A stretch of DNA of 64,000 nucleotides from Rhodococcus sp. IEGM 1381 (GCF_030056795.1 NZ_JASHKQ010000013.1:1-64000), one strand, 5' to 3'. Shown: positions 8,459 to 17,117, counted from the first letter of the stretch. Made by a program: numbers and translations. Notes: generated by a model from the sequence alone, not told the origin.

Positions 8459-8580
8459 GCGCTTGTCGATTCGGCACTCGGCGTGCCGGATCGGCCCGGT
8501 CGTTCACCCGGGGCACCCCACCGCGGTTGGAGGGTTGCCGGCCAGCAAGCCGGGGCTCGATGCTGGCACTCATGACCTGG
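8456..8580 (-). promoter_or_regulatory. SAM-IV riboswitch upstream of metYX
   Basis: On the minus strand the element opens GGTCATGAGTGCCAGC at 8577. It continues through CCCCGGCTTGCTGGCCGG, CAACCCTCCAACCGCGG and TGGGGTGCCCCGGGTGA, and the 3' part contains GACAAGCGCGGGTCC. These blocks match the SAM-IV aptamer known from Actinomycetales, which binds S-adenosylmethionine and represses sulfur-metabolism genes. Position and orientation are as expected for metY. The 3' boundary is approximate. Confidence 0.9.
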
Positions 8581-8820
8581 CGAAGATCTTAGCGGGTGGG
8601 GACGTGTCAGCGGAACAAGGGCTCGGCGCGGCGGCCGGTGAGGCTCGAGCAGATGCTCGGGTGAGGACAATCACCGCGCTGCGACTCGAAAACGAGTTGC
8701 CGGAGGGAAGACAATGGTCTGGTTGGCTGTTCTCTTACTCGGTTCCCCCGTGCTGAATCGATTCGGCGAGCCACCGTTCTTGTTGTTCATTTCCCCGATC
8801 GAAACGAAGGTAGTACCGCT

Positions 8821-10071
8821 GTGACTGTCACCGATTCCGCTCTTTCCCGAGTCAGCGCTGTGCGCGGCAAGGTGTCGAGTGGTCTGAGTGTCGGTCATCG
8901 GCCGCACTCGACCCGTCGCAGGCTCGCCATGTTGGCCCTGTCCATCGGCGGCTTCGGCATCGGCACCACGGAATTCGCGTCGATGGGCTTGCTGCCGGAC
9001 ATCGCCACCACGATGGGGATCTCCGAGCCCTCTGCGGGCCACATGATCTCTGCCTACGCTCTCGGCGTCGTGGTCGGAGCACCCACCATCGCTGCCCTGG
9101 CTGCACGCGTTCCACGGCGGATGTTGCTGCTGGTGTTGATGGTCGCCTTCACTCTGGGCAACCTCGGCACGGTGTTCGCACCCAGTTTCAACGAGCTCGT
9201 CGCCTCGCGATTCGTCGCGGGCCTGCCGCACGGTGCGTACTTCGGAGTGGCCGCGCTGGTGGCTGCCCACCTCGCCGAACCGGGCAAACGAGCCAAAGCC
9301 GTCGCAATGGTGATGATGGGACTCTCGGTCGCCAACGTCGTCGGCGTACCGGTGGCAACCTGGATCGGGCAGGCGCTCGGTTGGCGCAGTGCGTTCGCTC
9401 TCGTGGCGGTCATCGGTGCCCTCACCGTCGCCGCGCTCGCTGTGTGGATGCCGCGACTCGACGCCATGCCGACCACCAGCCCCATCACCGAGCTCGGTGC
9501 ACTGCGCCGGAGCCAGGTGTGGATGACCCTGTTCGTGGGCATCGTCGGATTCGGTGGCATGTTCGCGGTCTACACCTACATCGCGTCGACGCTGACCGAT
9601 GTCGCCGGTCTCGCTCGCGCGCTCGTTCCGGTCGCCCTGATGATCTATGGACTCGGGATGGTCGCGGGCAACTATGCCGGTGGCTGGCTGGCCGACCGGT
9701 ACCAGCTCAAGGGCACCTTCGTCGGCCTGGCCGCGACTGCAGTGTTCTTGGCGCTGTTCGTGGTGGCGGCACACAATCCGATCACCGCTCTGCTCCTGGT
9801 GTTCCTGATCGGCGCGGCCGGCTCCTCGGTCGTACCCGGCCTCCAGACGAGGTTGATGGACGTGGCCGAGGACGCCCAAACGCTGGCCGCATCGCTGAAC
9901 CACGCTGCATTCAACCTGGCCAATGCCATCGGTGCAGCAGTCGGTGGAGCCGTGATTGCCGCCGGCTTCGGCTACACGGCACCCGCCGCCGTCGGCTCGG
10001 GCCTGGCGGTGGCCGGTCTCGGTGTGCTGGCCACCGCCATGTGGATGGACAGGCGCGCGGCCGCACAGTAG
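8821..10071 (+). CDS. MFS transporter (DHA1, AraJ-like drug/sugar efflux)
   Basis: This encodes 416 residues with a ~35-residue cytoplasmic N-terminus and about 12 transmembrane helices. The first helix carries SIGGFGIGTTEFASMGLLP, typical of AraJ/YdhP-type DHA1 transporters (GxTTEF). The loop between helices 2 and 3 is ARVPRRM. A second-half repeat includes AGGWLADRYQLKG. These exporters expel sugars or small drugs by proton antiport, and the substrate is not deducible. The start is GTG 8821. It stands alone, divergent from the metYX leader, with a ~240-base shared intergenic region, and converges on the siderophore-binding protein gene. Confidence 0.87.
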   Translation: MTVTDSALSRVSAVRGKVSSGLSVGHRPHSTRRRLAMLALSIGGFGIGTTEFASMGLLPDIATTMGISEPSAGHMISAYALGVVVGAPTIAALAARVPRRMLLLVLMVAFTLGNLGTVFAPSFNELVASRFVAGLPHGAYFGVAALVAAHLAEPGKRAKAVAMVMMGLSVANVVGVPVATWIGQALGWRSAFALVAVIGALTVAALAVWMPRLDAMPTTSPITELGALRRSQVWMTLFVGIVGFGGMFAVYTYIASTLTDVAGLARALVPVALMIYGLGMVAGNYAGGWLADRYQLKGTFVGLAATAVFLALFVVAAHNPITALLLVFLIGAAGSSVVPGLQTRLMDVAEDAQTLAASLNHAAFNLANAIGAAVGGAVIAAGFGYTAPAAVGSGLAVAGLGVLATAMWMDRRAAAQ

Positions 10072-10085
10072 GCGACCCGGTCCTG

Positions 10086-11144
10086 TCAGCTGGTGATCGT
10101 CGCTGCCGTTCCGCCGAGTGCTTCGGTCAGCGCCGGAGTCAGCTTGTCGATGACGTACGGCAGGCTCAGCACGCTGGTGAAGTAGATCGCACCGGCCGTC
10201 ACCCCGTCGGTGAAGACAAGATTGCCGTCCTGCACCGGCTCCAGCGCGTTGTACACCGCTTCTTTCTCCAACTGGGCGCGGTCGCTGGGCCCCTCGGTTC
10301 CCCAGATCAACACGTCGGCGACGTTGAGGACAGACAGGTTCTCCATCGGAATACTGGCCTGAGCACTACCGTCCGCCGGAACGTACGCGTCGATGTCGTC
10401 GGGAATCGTGAAGCCGAGCTTGGTGAGAAAGTCGGTGCTCAGTCCGTCCTGGTACGCAATCGCCTTGCCCTCGTAGAACGCGTTCTGCAAGAAGATCGCG
10501 TTCTTGCCGGCAAACTCCGGATGTGCGGCCGCGGCGTCCGCGAACTTCTGGTTCACGTCGTCGATCAACGCATCGACCTCGGTCTTCTGGCCCAGTGCGC
10601 GTCCGATCTTCTCGGCCTGGACGTCCCAGGGCTCGAAGTAGGCGGTCGACGTGTCGGACTGCGCGAGCGTCGGTGCGATGTCGCTGAGTGTGTCGTACGT
10701 GTCCGCCGTCAGGCCGGCATTGGTGGCGATGATCAGATCGGGCTCGAGTGCGGCGATCTTTTCCGTCTCGAATCCATCGCCGACGTTCGAGAGAACCTCG
10801 GGCTGCGCGTCACCCAACGCTGCTTGAGCCCAGGGCCAGGTTGCGTACGGCTGTTCGCCGTACCACTCCGTGACGCCGACGGGTATGACGCCGAGCGCCA
10901 GCACGGTGTCCTGCTCGGTGTACCCCGCCACGACGATGCGAGTGGGTTTCGCGGGAACGACGGTCTGACCGAACGCGTGCTCGATCGTGACCGGAAATGC
11001 GGACGAGCTGGACGGGGAGCCCGTGTCCGGCCCTGCGGTGGGCGACGCCTCGTCACTCGAGTTCGAGCAAGCGCTGAGCAGTCCTGCGGTGGTCAGCGCT
11101 ATCGCACACACCGCCAGAGTCGTGCGTAGTGGTCGGGGGTGCAT
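10086..11144 (-). CDS. Iron-siderophore ABC transporter substrate-binding lipoprotein (FecB/FepB type)
   Basis: This encodes 352 residues. The signal peptide ends in the lipobox LLSAC, with acylated Cys at 26, followed by a Ser/Pro-rich linker. The periplasmic-binding domain begins FPVTIEHAFGQTVVPAKPTR, the classic opening of class III siderophore-binding proteins, followed by RIVVAGYTEQDTVLALGV and KIAALEPDLIIA. The ligand is presumably a ferric siderophore. No permease or ATPase gene is adjacent, so it must use components encoded elsewhere. A candidate iron-regulator box lies 15 bases before the start, consistent with induction under iron starvation. Confidence 0.9.
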   Translation of the reverse strand: MHPRPLRTTLAVCAIALTTAGLLSACSNSSDEASPTAGPDTGSPSSSSAFPVTIEHAFGQTVVPAKPTRIVVAGYTEQDTVLALGVIPVGVTEWYGEQPYATWPWAQAALGDAQPEVLSNVGDGFETEKIAALEPDLIIATNAGLTADTYDTLSDIAPTLAQSDTSTAYFEPWDVQAEKIGRALGQKTEVDALIDDVNQKFADAAAAHPEFAGKNAIFLQNAFYEGKAIAYQDGLSTDFLTKLGFTIPDDIDAYVPADGSAQASIPMENLSVLNVADVLIWGTEGPSDRAQLEKEAVYNALEPVQDGNLVFTDGVTAGAIYFTSVLSLPYVIDKLTPALTEALGGTAATITS

Positions 11145-11158
11145 CGATACGCCTTTCG

Positions 11159-11177
11159 GAAGGGTTGGCTAACAAAC
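11159..11177 (-). promoter_or_regulatory. Candidate IdeR/DtxR iron box
   Basis: The plus-strand sequence GAAGGGTTGGCTAACAAAC matches 12 of 19 positions of the IdeR consensus TTAGGTTAGGCTAACCTAA, with the core GGCTAAC intact. It sits directly upstream of the siderophore-binding lipoprotein gene, where an iron-responsive repressor would act. It was scored by eye only. Confidence 0.5.
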
Positions 11178-11309
11178 GGAAGGATAGCCGGCCCTAAAAC
11201 AGACGTGCAGTCGAGTTCGGGATCGACCTGACGGTCCGGCTCGAACCTTCACCGAACCTCCACATTTCCCGACGGAGTCCTCCATCTGCGCCCTCTAGGG
11301 TCAGTTCTC

Positions 11310-11984
11310 ATGAGCCGCACAGTTCTCGTCGTGGACGACGAGCCCACGATCTCCGACGCCGTCGCAGCGCGGCTCCGCGGCGAGGGGTACCAGGTCGTCA
11401 CCGCGGCCGATGGCCCCACCGCTGTCGAGGCCTGTGCGCAATTCGATCCCGACCTCGTGGTTCTCGACCTGATGCTGCCCGGTTTCGACGGGCTCGAGGT
11501 GTGCCGCCGTATTCAAGTATCCCGGCCGGTGCCGGTGTTGATGCTGACGGCCAAGTCCGACGAGACCGACATGCTCGTCGGCCTGGGCGTCGGCGCGGAC
11601 GACTATCTGGGCAAGCCGTTCAGCATGCGGGAGTTGGTCGCTCGCGTGCACGCGCTGATTCGCCGCGCCGAGCGATCGGCGACCGTCGAATCGAACTCCG
11701 TCCGAATCGGCGACCTGCAGATCGATCACCGTGAACGACGCGTGTCCAATGAATCCGGTGACATCCATTTGACCAGAACGGAATTCGACATCCTGGCTTA
11801 TCTTGCTGCTCGTCCCCGTACGGCGGTCTCACGAGAGACCCTGCTGTCGCAATTGTGGGGCTGGGACGATTCCGCAAGCAGTCGAACCGTCGACTCTCAC
11901 GTGAAAGCATTGCGCCGCAAGCTCGGTGGCGATCTCATTCGAACGGTGCACGGCGTCGGGTATGCCGTGGAGTCGCCGCGATGA
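11310..11984 (+). CDS. OmpR/PhoB-family response regulator
   Basis: This encodes 224 residues. The receiver domain (1-118) has the acidic pair DDE at 9-11, phosphoacceptor Asp53 (VVLDLMLPG), Thr in LMLTAKS and Lys in GKPFSM. The winged-helix effector domain (about 128-222) ends RTVHGVGYAVE. It pairs with the histidine kinase whose ATG overlaps its stop by four bases. The ATG is eight bases after TAGGGT, a likely -10 box, so the mRNA may be leaderless. The downstream genes (DUF4153-like protein, two small membrane proteins, YidC paralogue) are candidates for its regulon. The signal is unknown. Confidence 0.93.
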   Translation: MSRTVLVVDDEPTISDAVAARLRGEGYQVVTAADGPTAVEACAQFDPDLVVLDLMLPGFDGLEVCRRIQVSRPVPVLMLTAKSDETDMLVGLGVGADDYLGKPFSMRELVARVHALIRRAERSATVESNSVRIGDLQIDHRERRVSNESGDIHLTRTEFDILAYLAARPRTAVSRETLLSQLWGWDDSASSRTVDSHVKALRRKLGGDLIRTVHGVGYAVESPR

Positions 11985-12955
11985 TGCCCATGCTGCCGCG
12001 CCCGCTGGATCCCTTGCGCTCGTTCAAGCTCAAGGTCTCGTTCGTCGTAGGCACGGTGTTGGTGTTGGCCAGTGTCGTCTTCTGGATCGGGGCGGGCTGG
12101 CAGTTTCGCTACACCCTGCTCGCGGCGCTCGTGGTCTCCTTGGCCGCAACACAATTCGTCGCTCACGGAATGACGTCGCCGCTGCGCGAGATGACCTCGG
12201 CGGCCAAGGCGATGGCGCGCGGCGACTACTCGAAACGAGTGCGGGCCACCTCGCGGGACGAGGTGGGAGAGCTCGCCACCGCGTTCAACACCATGGCAGA
12301 CGATCTGGAAGCCGCCGAGAAGTATCGCCGAGAACTGATCGGCAATGTCTCGCACGAGTTGAAGACGCCCATCGCGGCGCTGCGTGCAGTATTGGAGAAC
12401 ATGGTCGACGGGGTGACCGACGCGAATCCCGCAACACTGTCGGTGGCGCTGAGCCAGACCGAGAGACTCGGCGATCTGGTCAACGAACTGCTCGACCTGT
12501 CGCGGGTGGAGGGCGGTGTTCTCTCCATTGCCCCGGAGGAGTTCGCGGTACGGCAATTCCTCGAGGATGCGACCTCCGTTCACCGAGAACGAGTGTCGAT
12601 CGTTGTCGCGCCCGGCGATTCGACCGTCGTGGCCGACCGATCTCGCATGACCCAGGTGATCACCAACCTCGTCGACAACGCCGTGCGGCATTCACCCCAT
12701 TCGAGCACCGTGACGCTGCGGGCCCATCGAATCGGTGGAGCGTACGCATTCGACGTCGTCGACCAGGGCCCAGGCATCGCGCTCGCCGATCGCCATGCGG
12801 TGTTCGACCGATTCACTCGCGGCGGATCCACCGACGGCGGAACAGGTCTCGGCCTCGGCATCGCCCGCTGGGCCACCGAACTGCACGGCGGAACCATCGA
12901 AGTTCTCGACAGCGAATTCGGCTGCCACATCAGAGTGGCCATCCCCGAGCACTGA
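11981..12955 (+). CDS. Sensor histidine kinase partner of the upstream regulator
   Basis: This encodes 324 residues, short for the class. Two transmembrane helices (about 17-38 and 44-60) are separated by only a few residues, so there is virtually no extracytoplasmic sensor domain. The kinase probably senses the membrane itself or a membrane partner. HAMP follows (around 62-112), then the H-box NVSHELKTP with phospho-His 125, the N-box NLVDNAVRHS, the G1 box DQGPGI, the F-box FDRF and the G2 box GTGLGLGIA. Every catalytic motif is intact. Translation is coupled to the regulator by a four-base overlap. Confidence 0.93.
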   Translation: MMPMLPRPLDPLRSFKLKVSFVVGTVLVLASVVFWIGAGWQFRYTLLAALVVSLAATQFVAHGMTSPLREMTSAAKAMARGDYSKRVRATSRDEVGELATAFNTMADDLEAAEKYRRELIGNVSHELKTPIAALRAVLENMVDGVTDANPATLSVALSQTERLGDLVNELLDLSRVEGGVLSIAPEEFAVRQFLEDATSVHRERVSIVVAPGDSTVVADRSRMTQVITNLVDNAVRHSPHSSTVTLRAHRIGGAYAFDVVDQGPGIALADRHAVFDRFTRGGSTDGGTGLGLGIARWATELHGGTIEVLDSEFGCHIRVAIPEH

Positions 12956-13043
12956 CTTTCACGATCCATCCGAACCGCGACTGCTCTTCTCCGGACTGCA
13001 GCCGCCGACCTTCCATGCCCGAAACACACAAGAAGGAAAAGCC

Positions 13044-14474
13044 ATGAGCACGATCGACATTCCGATTCATCCGAGAACGAAGCACGGGCGCTTTCCCTGG
13101 GGGCCGCGCACCTGGCCGGTGCTGCGGTATTCGCAGCCCCCTCGCGCGGCGCTCCTCGGGTCGGCTCTTGCCGGACTGATCGGTGCAGTGACGTTGGTGA
13201 ACAACACGTTCGGTGTGCTGATCACTGCCGTGACCTTCGTGGTCGTCGTGCTCGCAGCGCGCAGCGGCAGGTTATCGCGGTGGGAATGGGCGGGCGTGGC
13301 AGGAGTGCTGGCACTGGCGAGTGTGTCCGCACTGAGAGCGGCCGAGTGGATCGTGACGATGTCGACGACGCTTGCCATCGTGGTCGGAGTGGTGGTGCTC
13401 TCCCGTGCCTGGACGTGGACGGGAATTGCACTCGGCGCTCTCCTGCCGTTGTTTCTACCGGTGCGCGTGGCTCGGTGGACCCGACGCGGAGCCGGTTCGA
13501 TCGATCTGGAGGGGCCTCGGCCGGTGCGGATCGGCATGGTGGCCGTCGTGACTGTGGCGCTCTGCGTCGTGTTCGCGGCGTTGTTCGGTGCGGCCGACAA
13601 GCGTTTCGCGGATGCACTGGGCGCGGTGACGCCCGAGTTCGATGCCGCGTCGATCGTCGGACGCACTCTCGTCTTCGTGTTCACCGCAGCAGGTGCGCTT
13701 GCCGTGGCATACGTTGCACTGCATCCGCCTCGGTTCGATCGCCTGGCACCGTCGCCGCGTCGAACACTGCGGTTGTGGGAGTGGATGGTTCCCCTCGGGG
13801 CGGTGGTAGCCCTGTTCGTCGTGTTCGTCGCCTTCCAGGTGCCGACGCTGTTCGGCGGGCAGGGGCACGTCGTGACCACCGAAGGTCTGACCAATGCCGA
13901 ATACGCCCGGCAGGGCTTCTGGCAATTGCTCGCGGTCACGGTACTGACACTGCTCGTCATCGCCGTCACGGTCGCGAAGGCTCGACGCGAGGATCGGCGC
14001 GATCGAAGTGCATTGCGGGCCCTGCTCGGAGGGCTGTGCCTGCTGTCGTTGGTGATCGTTGCGTCAGCCCTGCACCGAATGTCGTTGTACGAGCAGCAGT
14101 ACGGCTACACGACGCTCAGGTTGTTCGTCACTGCCGTCGAGTGGTGGCTGGGATCGGTCTTCGTACTGCTGCTGGTCTCGGGCGTTCGGATGTCGGGCCG
14201 CTGGCTTCCGCGAGCAGTGGGAGTCGGTGCAGTTCTGACCGTGCTCGCGCTGGCGGCTCTGAATCCGGATGCGTACATCGCACGGCACAACGTCGATCGC
14301 TTCGAGCAGACTGGACGCATCGATACGTCCTATGTGGGTGGGTTGTCGGCCGACGCGGACGCAGAACTCGAGCGACTGCCCGACTACGTGCGTCCCTGCG
14401 TAGAAGCTCGCGGTCCGGTGTTCGTCGGCGATACCTGGCACCTGTGCACGGACCCATCGGTATCTGTACCCTGA
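13044..14474 (+). CDS. Polytopic membrane protein, DUF4153/DUF4173-like
   Basis: This encodes 476 residues with about 12 hydrophobic segments. The family-type motif NNTFG lies near residue 54, and a central block reads ADKRFADAL. Further on are TTEGLTNAEYARQGFWQLL and RMSLYEQQYGYTTLRLFV, the conserved core of DUF4173 (formerly within DUF4153). The function is unknown. Such proteins often accompany two-component systems in actinobacteria. The C-terminus is extracytoplasmic-looking, with two Cys (RPCVEARG, LCTDP) that may pair. The start is ATG 13044 with AAGGA eight bases upstream. It lies 88 bases after the kinase gene and may belong to the same operon or regulon. Confidence 0.8.
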   Translation: MSTIDIPIHPRTKHGRFPWGPRTWPVLRYSQPPRAALLGSALAGLIGAVTLVNNTFGVLITAVTFVVVVLAARSGRLSRWEWAGVAGVLALASVSALRAAEWIVTMSTTLAIVVGVVVLSRAWTWTGIALGALLPLFLPVRVARWTRRGAGSIDLEGPRPVRIGMVAVVTVALCVVFAALFGAADKRFADALGAVTPEFDAASIVGRTLVFVFTAAGALAVAYVALHPPRFDRLAPSPRRTLRLWEWMVPLGAVVALFVVFVAFQVPTLFGGQGHVVTTEGLTNAEYARQGFWQLLAVTVLTLLVIAVTVAKARREDRRDRSALRALLGGLCLLSLVIVASALHRMSLYEQQYGYTTLRLFVTAVEWWLGSVFVLLLVSGVRMSGRWLPRAVGVGAVLTVLALAALNPDAYIARHNVDRFEQTGRIDTSYVGGLSADADAELERLPDYVRPCVEARGPVFVGDTWHLCTDPSVSVP

Positions 14475-14522
14475 GCAACGACTCGAACCATCGGGCAGGC
14501 GTCGGAAACAGGGAGGTGCGCG

Positions 14523-14807
14523 ATGAGATACCAGAGCATGGTCGTCACTTCGTTGCTCCTCGTGTCGCTGTACCTGACGATGCCGACCGCGACCGCAGAC
14601 GTGGCGCTGATCCTCGTCGCGGCGCTGGCAACGCTGATGCTGATTGCGCACCGTATCGATGTTCCGGCACTGCTGGGCCTGCTGCCGAATATCGGCCCCA
14701 CCGCCGAGGAACGCCACCTCCGAGGTTCGTTCCGGCGTCAGGATCGCCCGGATGCCCCGGGCCGCCCACAGCCACGAGCACCCGGTGCACTGGTGGGGGC
14801 ACTGTAG
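14523..14807 (+). CDS. Small membrane protein, DUF6412-like (copy 1)
   Basis: This encodes 94 residues. Two hydrophobic helices (about 7-21 and 26-42) and a short segment around 48-56 are followed by a basic tail, LRGSFRRQDRPDAPGRPQPR. I recall this DPDAxGRPxPRAPG-type tail as the hallmark of the actinobacterial DUF6412 family, commonly encoded next to a YidC/Oxa1 gene. The start is ATG 14523 with GGAGGTG close upstream. It is one of two tandem paralogues lying between the DUF4173-like gene and the YidC paralogue. The conserved tail, probably cytoplasmic, may contact the ribosome, nascent chain or insertase; this is inference. Confidence 0.68.
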   Translation: MRYQSMVVTSLLLVSLYLTMPTATADVALILVAALATLMLIAHRIDVPALLGLLPNIGPTAEERHLRGSFRRQDRPDAPGRPQPRAPGALVGAL

Positions 14808-14869
14808 CTCGACAGTTCCCCCACACCTTCGCAACCCGTTGTCCGCGAGGCTGTCCCAAGGAACTGAAG

Positions 14870-15208
14870 ATGCTCCATTCTCGAACCCTTCGTCTGGCGA
14901 TTCGACGCTACGCCGGGACGCTGGTCGGCGTCCTCGCCGTCCTGCTCGTCGTCTTCACCGTCGTCGACGCACAACCCGCCGCACAGATAGCGATGTTCGG
15001 TGCGCTGGTCGCGGCGTCCCTGGTCGTCCTCGGTGCGCCGTCCGACCTCGCAGTGATCGCACCGCTGTCGTCGTGCGCTGCAGGCGCGGACGGGCGGAGA
15101 CTTCGCGGGTCCTATCGCAGGCAACAGCAACCCGATGCGCCAGGTCGCCCCATGCCCAGAGCGCCCGGTCCGGTCCATGGACCGGACCGGTGGCTCCAGT
15201 TCTCCTGA
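14870..15208 (+). CDS. Small membrane protein, DUF6412-like (copy 2)
   Basis: This encodes 112 residues. It has a basic N-terminus (RTLRLAIRRYAG), two hydrophobic helices (about 15-32 and 37-54), and a tail LRGSYRRQQQPDAPGRPMPR that differs from copy 1 at only a few positions while the rest of the two proteins has diverged. The ATG is at 14870 with AAGGAAC nine bases upstream. It is a tandem paralogue of the preceding gene and lies 63 bases before the YidC paralogue. Retention of two copies with a near-identical tail argues that the tail is the functional part. Confidence 0.68.
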   Translation: MLHSRTLRLAIRRYAGTLVGVLAVLLVVFTVVDAQPAAQIAMFGALVAASLVVLGAPSDLAVIAPLSSCAAGADGRRLRGSYRRQQQPDAPGRPMPRAPGPVHGPDRWLQFS

Positions 15209-15271
15209 GCCACTGCGAGATCCGGTCGAGACGCCAACCGACCGACTTCTCTCACAGTGAGGTGCTCCACC

Positions 15272-16174
15272 ATGCTCGATGTCGTCTACTATCCCGTCTC
15301 CGCGGTGCTGTGGTTCTGGCACAAAGTCTTCGGGTCCGTGCTCGGCCCCGACAACGGCTTCGCCTGGGCCTTGGCGGTGATATTCCTTGTCTTCACACTG
15401 CGTGCGTTACTGATCAAGCCGTTCGTCAGCCAGATTCGTTCCCAGCTCGCCATGAAAAGGCTCCAACCACAGATCAAGGCCGTGCAGAAGAAGTACTCCG
15501 GGGACCGTGCTCGACAGGCAACCGAGATGCGGAAGTTGCAGCAGGAACACGGTTTCAACCCCTTGATGGGGTGCCTACCCCTGCTGGCGCAGGGCCCGGT
15601 CTTCATCGGTCTGCTGCACGTGCTGCGCTCGTTCAACCGAACCGGTACCGGATTCGGTCATCTCGGTATGACGGCGCAGGAAAATGCGAACACCGCGAAC
15701 TACGTCTTCAGCGCCGCCGATGTGCAGTCCTTTCTCGACGCCCGGCTCTTCGGCGCGCCGATCTCTGCTGCCGTCAACAGCTCTCGGGAGGTGCTGGAGG
15801 CTTTCGGTCCGTTCGGGGGAGTGCCGTCGGTCTGGAGCATTGCGTTCGTTGCCGTCCCGTTGATGATCGTCGCTGCGGTGGCGACGCATATGAACTCGCG
15901 GGCGTCCGTCGCCCGGCAGGACGCAGCGGCGATCGCCAACCCGCAGACGGCGATCATGAACAAGCTCGTGCTCTGGGTGTTCCCGGCAGGCGTGCTCGTC
16001 GGTGGGCCGGTACTTCCGGTCGCGGTGCTGCTGTACTGGGTGAGCAACAACATCTGGACCTACGCCCAGCAGCACCTCGTCTACCGACGCATCGATCGAG
16101 AACCGAGTATCTCGCCGGAGGTGACATCGGCGGTCTCCGCGCCGAAACCCGGGGCCAAGCCGAGGCGTCGGTAG
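15272..16174 (+). CDS. YidC/Oxa1-family membrane protein insertase (second paralogue)
   Basis: This encodes 300 residues. The N-terminus [18 protein letters not shown], the [16 protein letters not shown] coiled region, and [20 protein letters not shown] (second core helix) are Oxa1 hallmarks. The helices in the last third, including [20 protein letters not shown], complete the five-helix core, followed by a basic tail (KPGAKPRRR). Actinomycetes keep their main yidC near the replication origin with rnpA, and none of those neighbours is here, so this is a paralogue. A GAGGTG ribosome site supports ATG 15272 over the in-frame GTG at 15257. It is the last gene of a run following the two DUF6412-like genes. 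Confidence 0.9.
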   Translation: MLDVVYYPVSAVLWFWHKVFGSVLGPDNGFAWALAVIFLVFTLRALLIKPFVSQIRSQLAMKRLQPQIKAVQKKYSGDRARQATEMRKLQQEHGFNPLMGCLPLLAQGPVFIGLLHVLRSFNRTGTGFGHLGMTAQENANTANYVFSAADVQSFLDARLFGAPISAAVNSSREVLEAFGPFGGVPSVWSIAFVAVPLMIVAAVATHMNSRASVARQDAAAIANPQTAIMNKLVLWVFPAGVLVGGPVLPVAVLLYWVSNNIWTYAQQHLVYRRIDREPSISPEVTSAVSAPKPGAKPRRR

Positions 16175-16281
16175 CCGGCCGGCGGTGACGGCTCCCACGA
16201 GCGGGAGTGGAGCCTGCAGGGATGACCTCGGGCAAGAAGCCCACGTGCCGTCTGTCGGTGGGCTCCGCTACCGTCGTCGGC

Positions 16282-17088
16282 GTGCCGATCACTGTTTCCA
16301 CTGTCAACGTCAACGGAATTCGCGCAGCTGTTCGCAAGGGCATGCTGCCGTGGCTCGAGACCACCGATGCCGACGTCATCTGCTTGCAGGAAACCCGCGC
16401 CAACGACGGCGAACTGACCAAGGCGCTGGCCCCGGCCCTCGATGCGGGCTGGCACCTGGCCTCGGCCGAGCCGTCCGCCAAAGGACGCAACGGGGTGGCG
16501 TTGCTGTCGAAGGCGGCTCCCGATGCGATTCGCACCGGCATCGGGGCGGCCGAATTCGCCGACGTAGGTCGCTACATCGAAGGCGACTTCGGCGACGTCA
16601 CCGTTGCGAGCCTGTACTTGCCGTCAGGCGAGGTGGGTACCGAGCGTCAGGACGAGAAGGAACGCTTCATGAAGGCGTTCGCGAAGTATCTGGCCAAGAC
16701 GGCCAAGGCCGCGAAGTCCGATAATCGTGACGTGGTGGTGTGCGGCGATTGGAACATCGCCCACACCGAGGCCGATCTGAAGGCATGGAAGACCAACCGC
16801 AAGAACTCCGGCTTCCTGACCGAGGAACGCGAGTGGGTGACGCGGTTGCTCGCCGAGAAGGCCCCCTGGACCGACGTCGTGCGGGCGCTGCACCCGGGCG
16901 TCGAAGGTCCGTACAGCTGGTGGTCCTACCGCGGCAAGGCCTTCGACAACGACGCCGGCTGGCGGATCGACTATCAGTTGGCCACGAGTGATCTGGCCGA
17001 GCGCGCCAAGGAAGCGATCACCGAGCGGGCCGAGGCATACGACCAGCGATGGTCCGATCACGCGCCGGTGACAGTGCGCTACCGCTAG
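16282..17088 (+). CDS. xth: Exodeoxyribonuclease III
   Basis: This encodes 268 residues, the same length as E. coli XthA, of a class II AP endonuclease/3'-5' exonuclease for base excision repair. The signatures are VNVNGIRAA (Asn), CLQETRA (metal-binding Glu), YLPSGE, CGDWNIAHTEADL (Asp/Asn pair), RIDYQLAT and the terminal YDQRWSDHAPV (Asp-His). The frame is open further upstream, but homology starts at VPITVSTVNVNG, so the start is GTG 16282. A TACCGT box ends seven bases earlier, suggesting a leaderless mRNA. It is followed by trpS. Confidence 0.93.
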   Translation: MPITVSTVNVNGIRAAVRKGMLPWLETTDADVICLQETRANDGELTKALAPALDAGWHLASAEPSAKGRNGVALLSKAAPDAIRTGIGAAEFADVGRYIEGDFGDVTVASLYLPSGEVGTERQDEKERFMKAFAKYLAKTAKAAKSDNRDVVVCGDWNIAHTEADLKAWKTNRKNSGFLTEEREWVTRLLAEKAPWTDVVRALHPGVEGPYSWWSYRGKAFDNDAGWRIDYQLATSDLAERAKEAITERAEAYDQRWSDHAPVTVRYR

Positions 17089-17117
17089 GCAGGAAGTGGG
17101 CGTCGATGGGTTCGTGA

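Noticed and set aside
13280-15208. Long 642-codon plus-strand open frame
   Set aside because: It runs out of frame through the DUF4173-like and first DUF6412-like genes; only its last 112 codons (from 14870) are a real gene.
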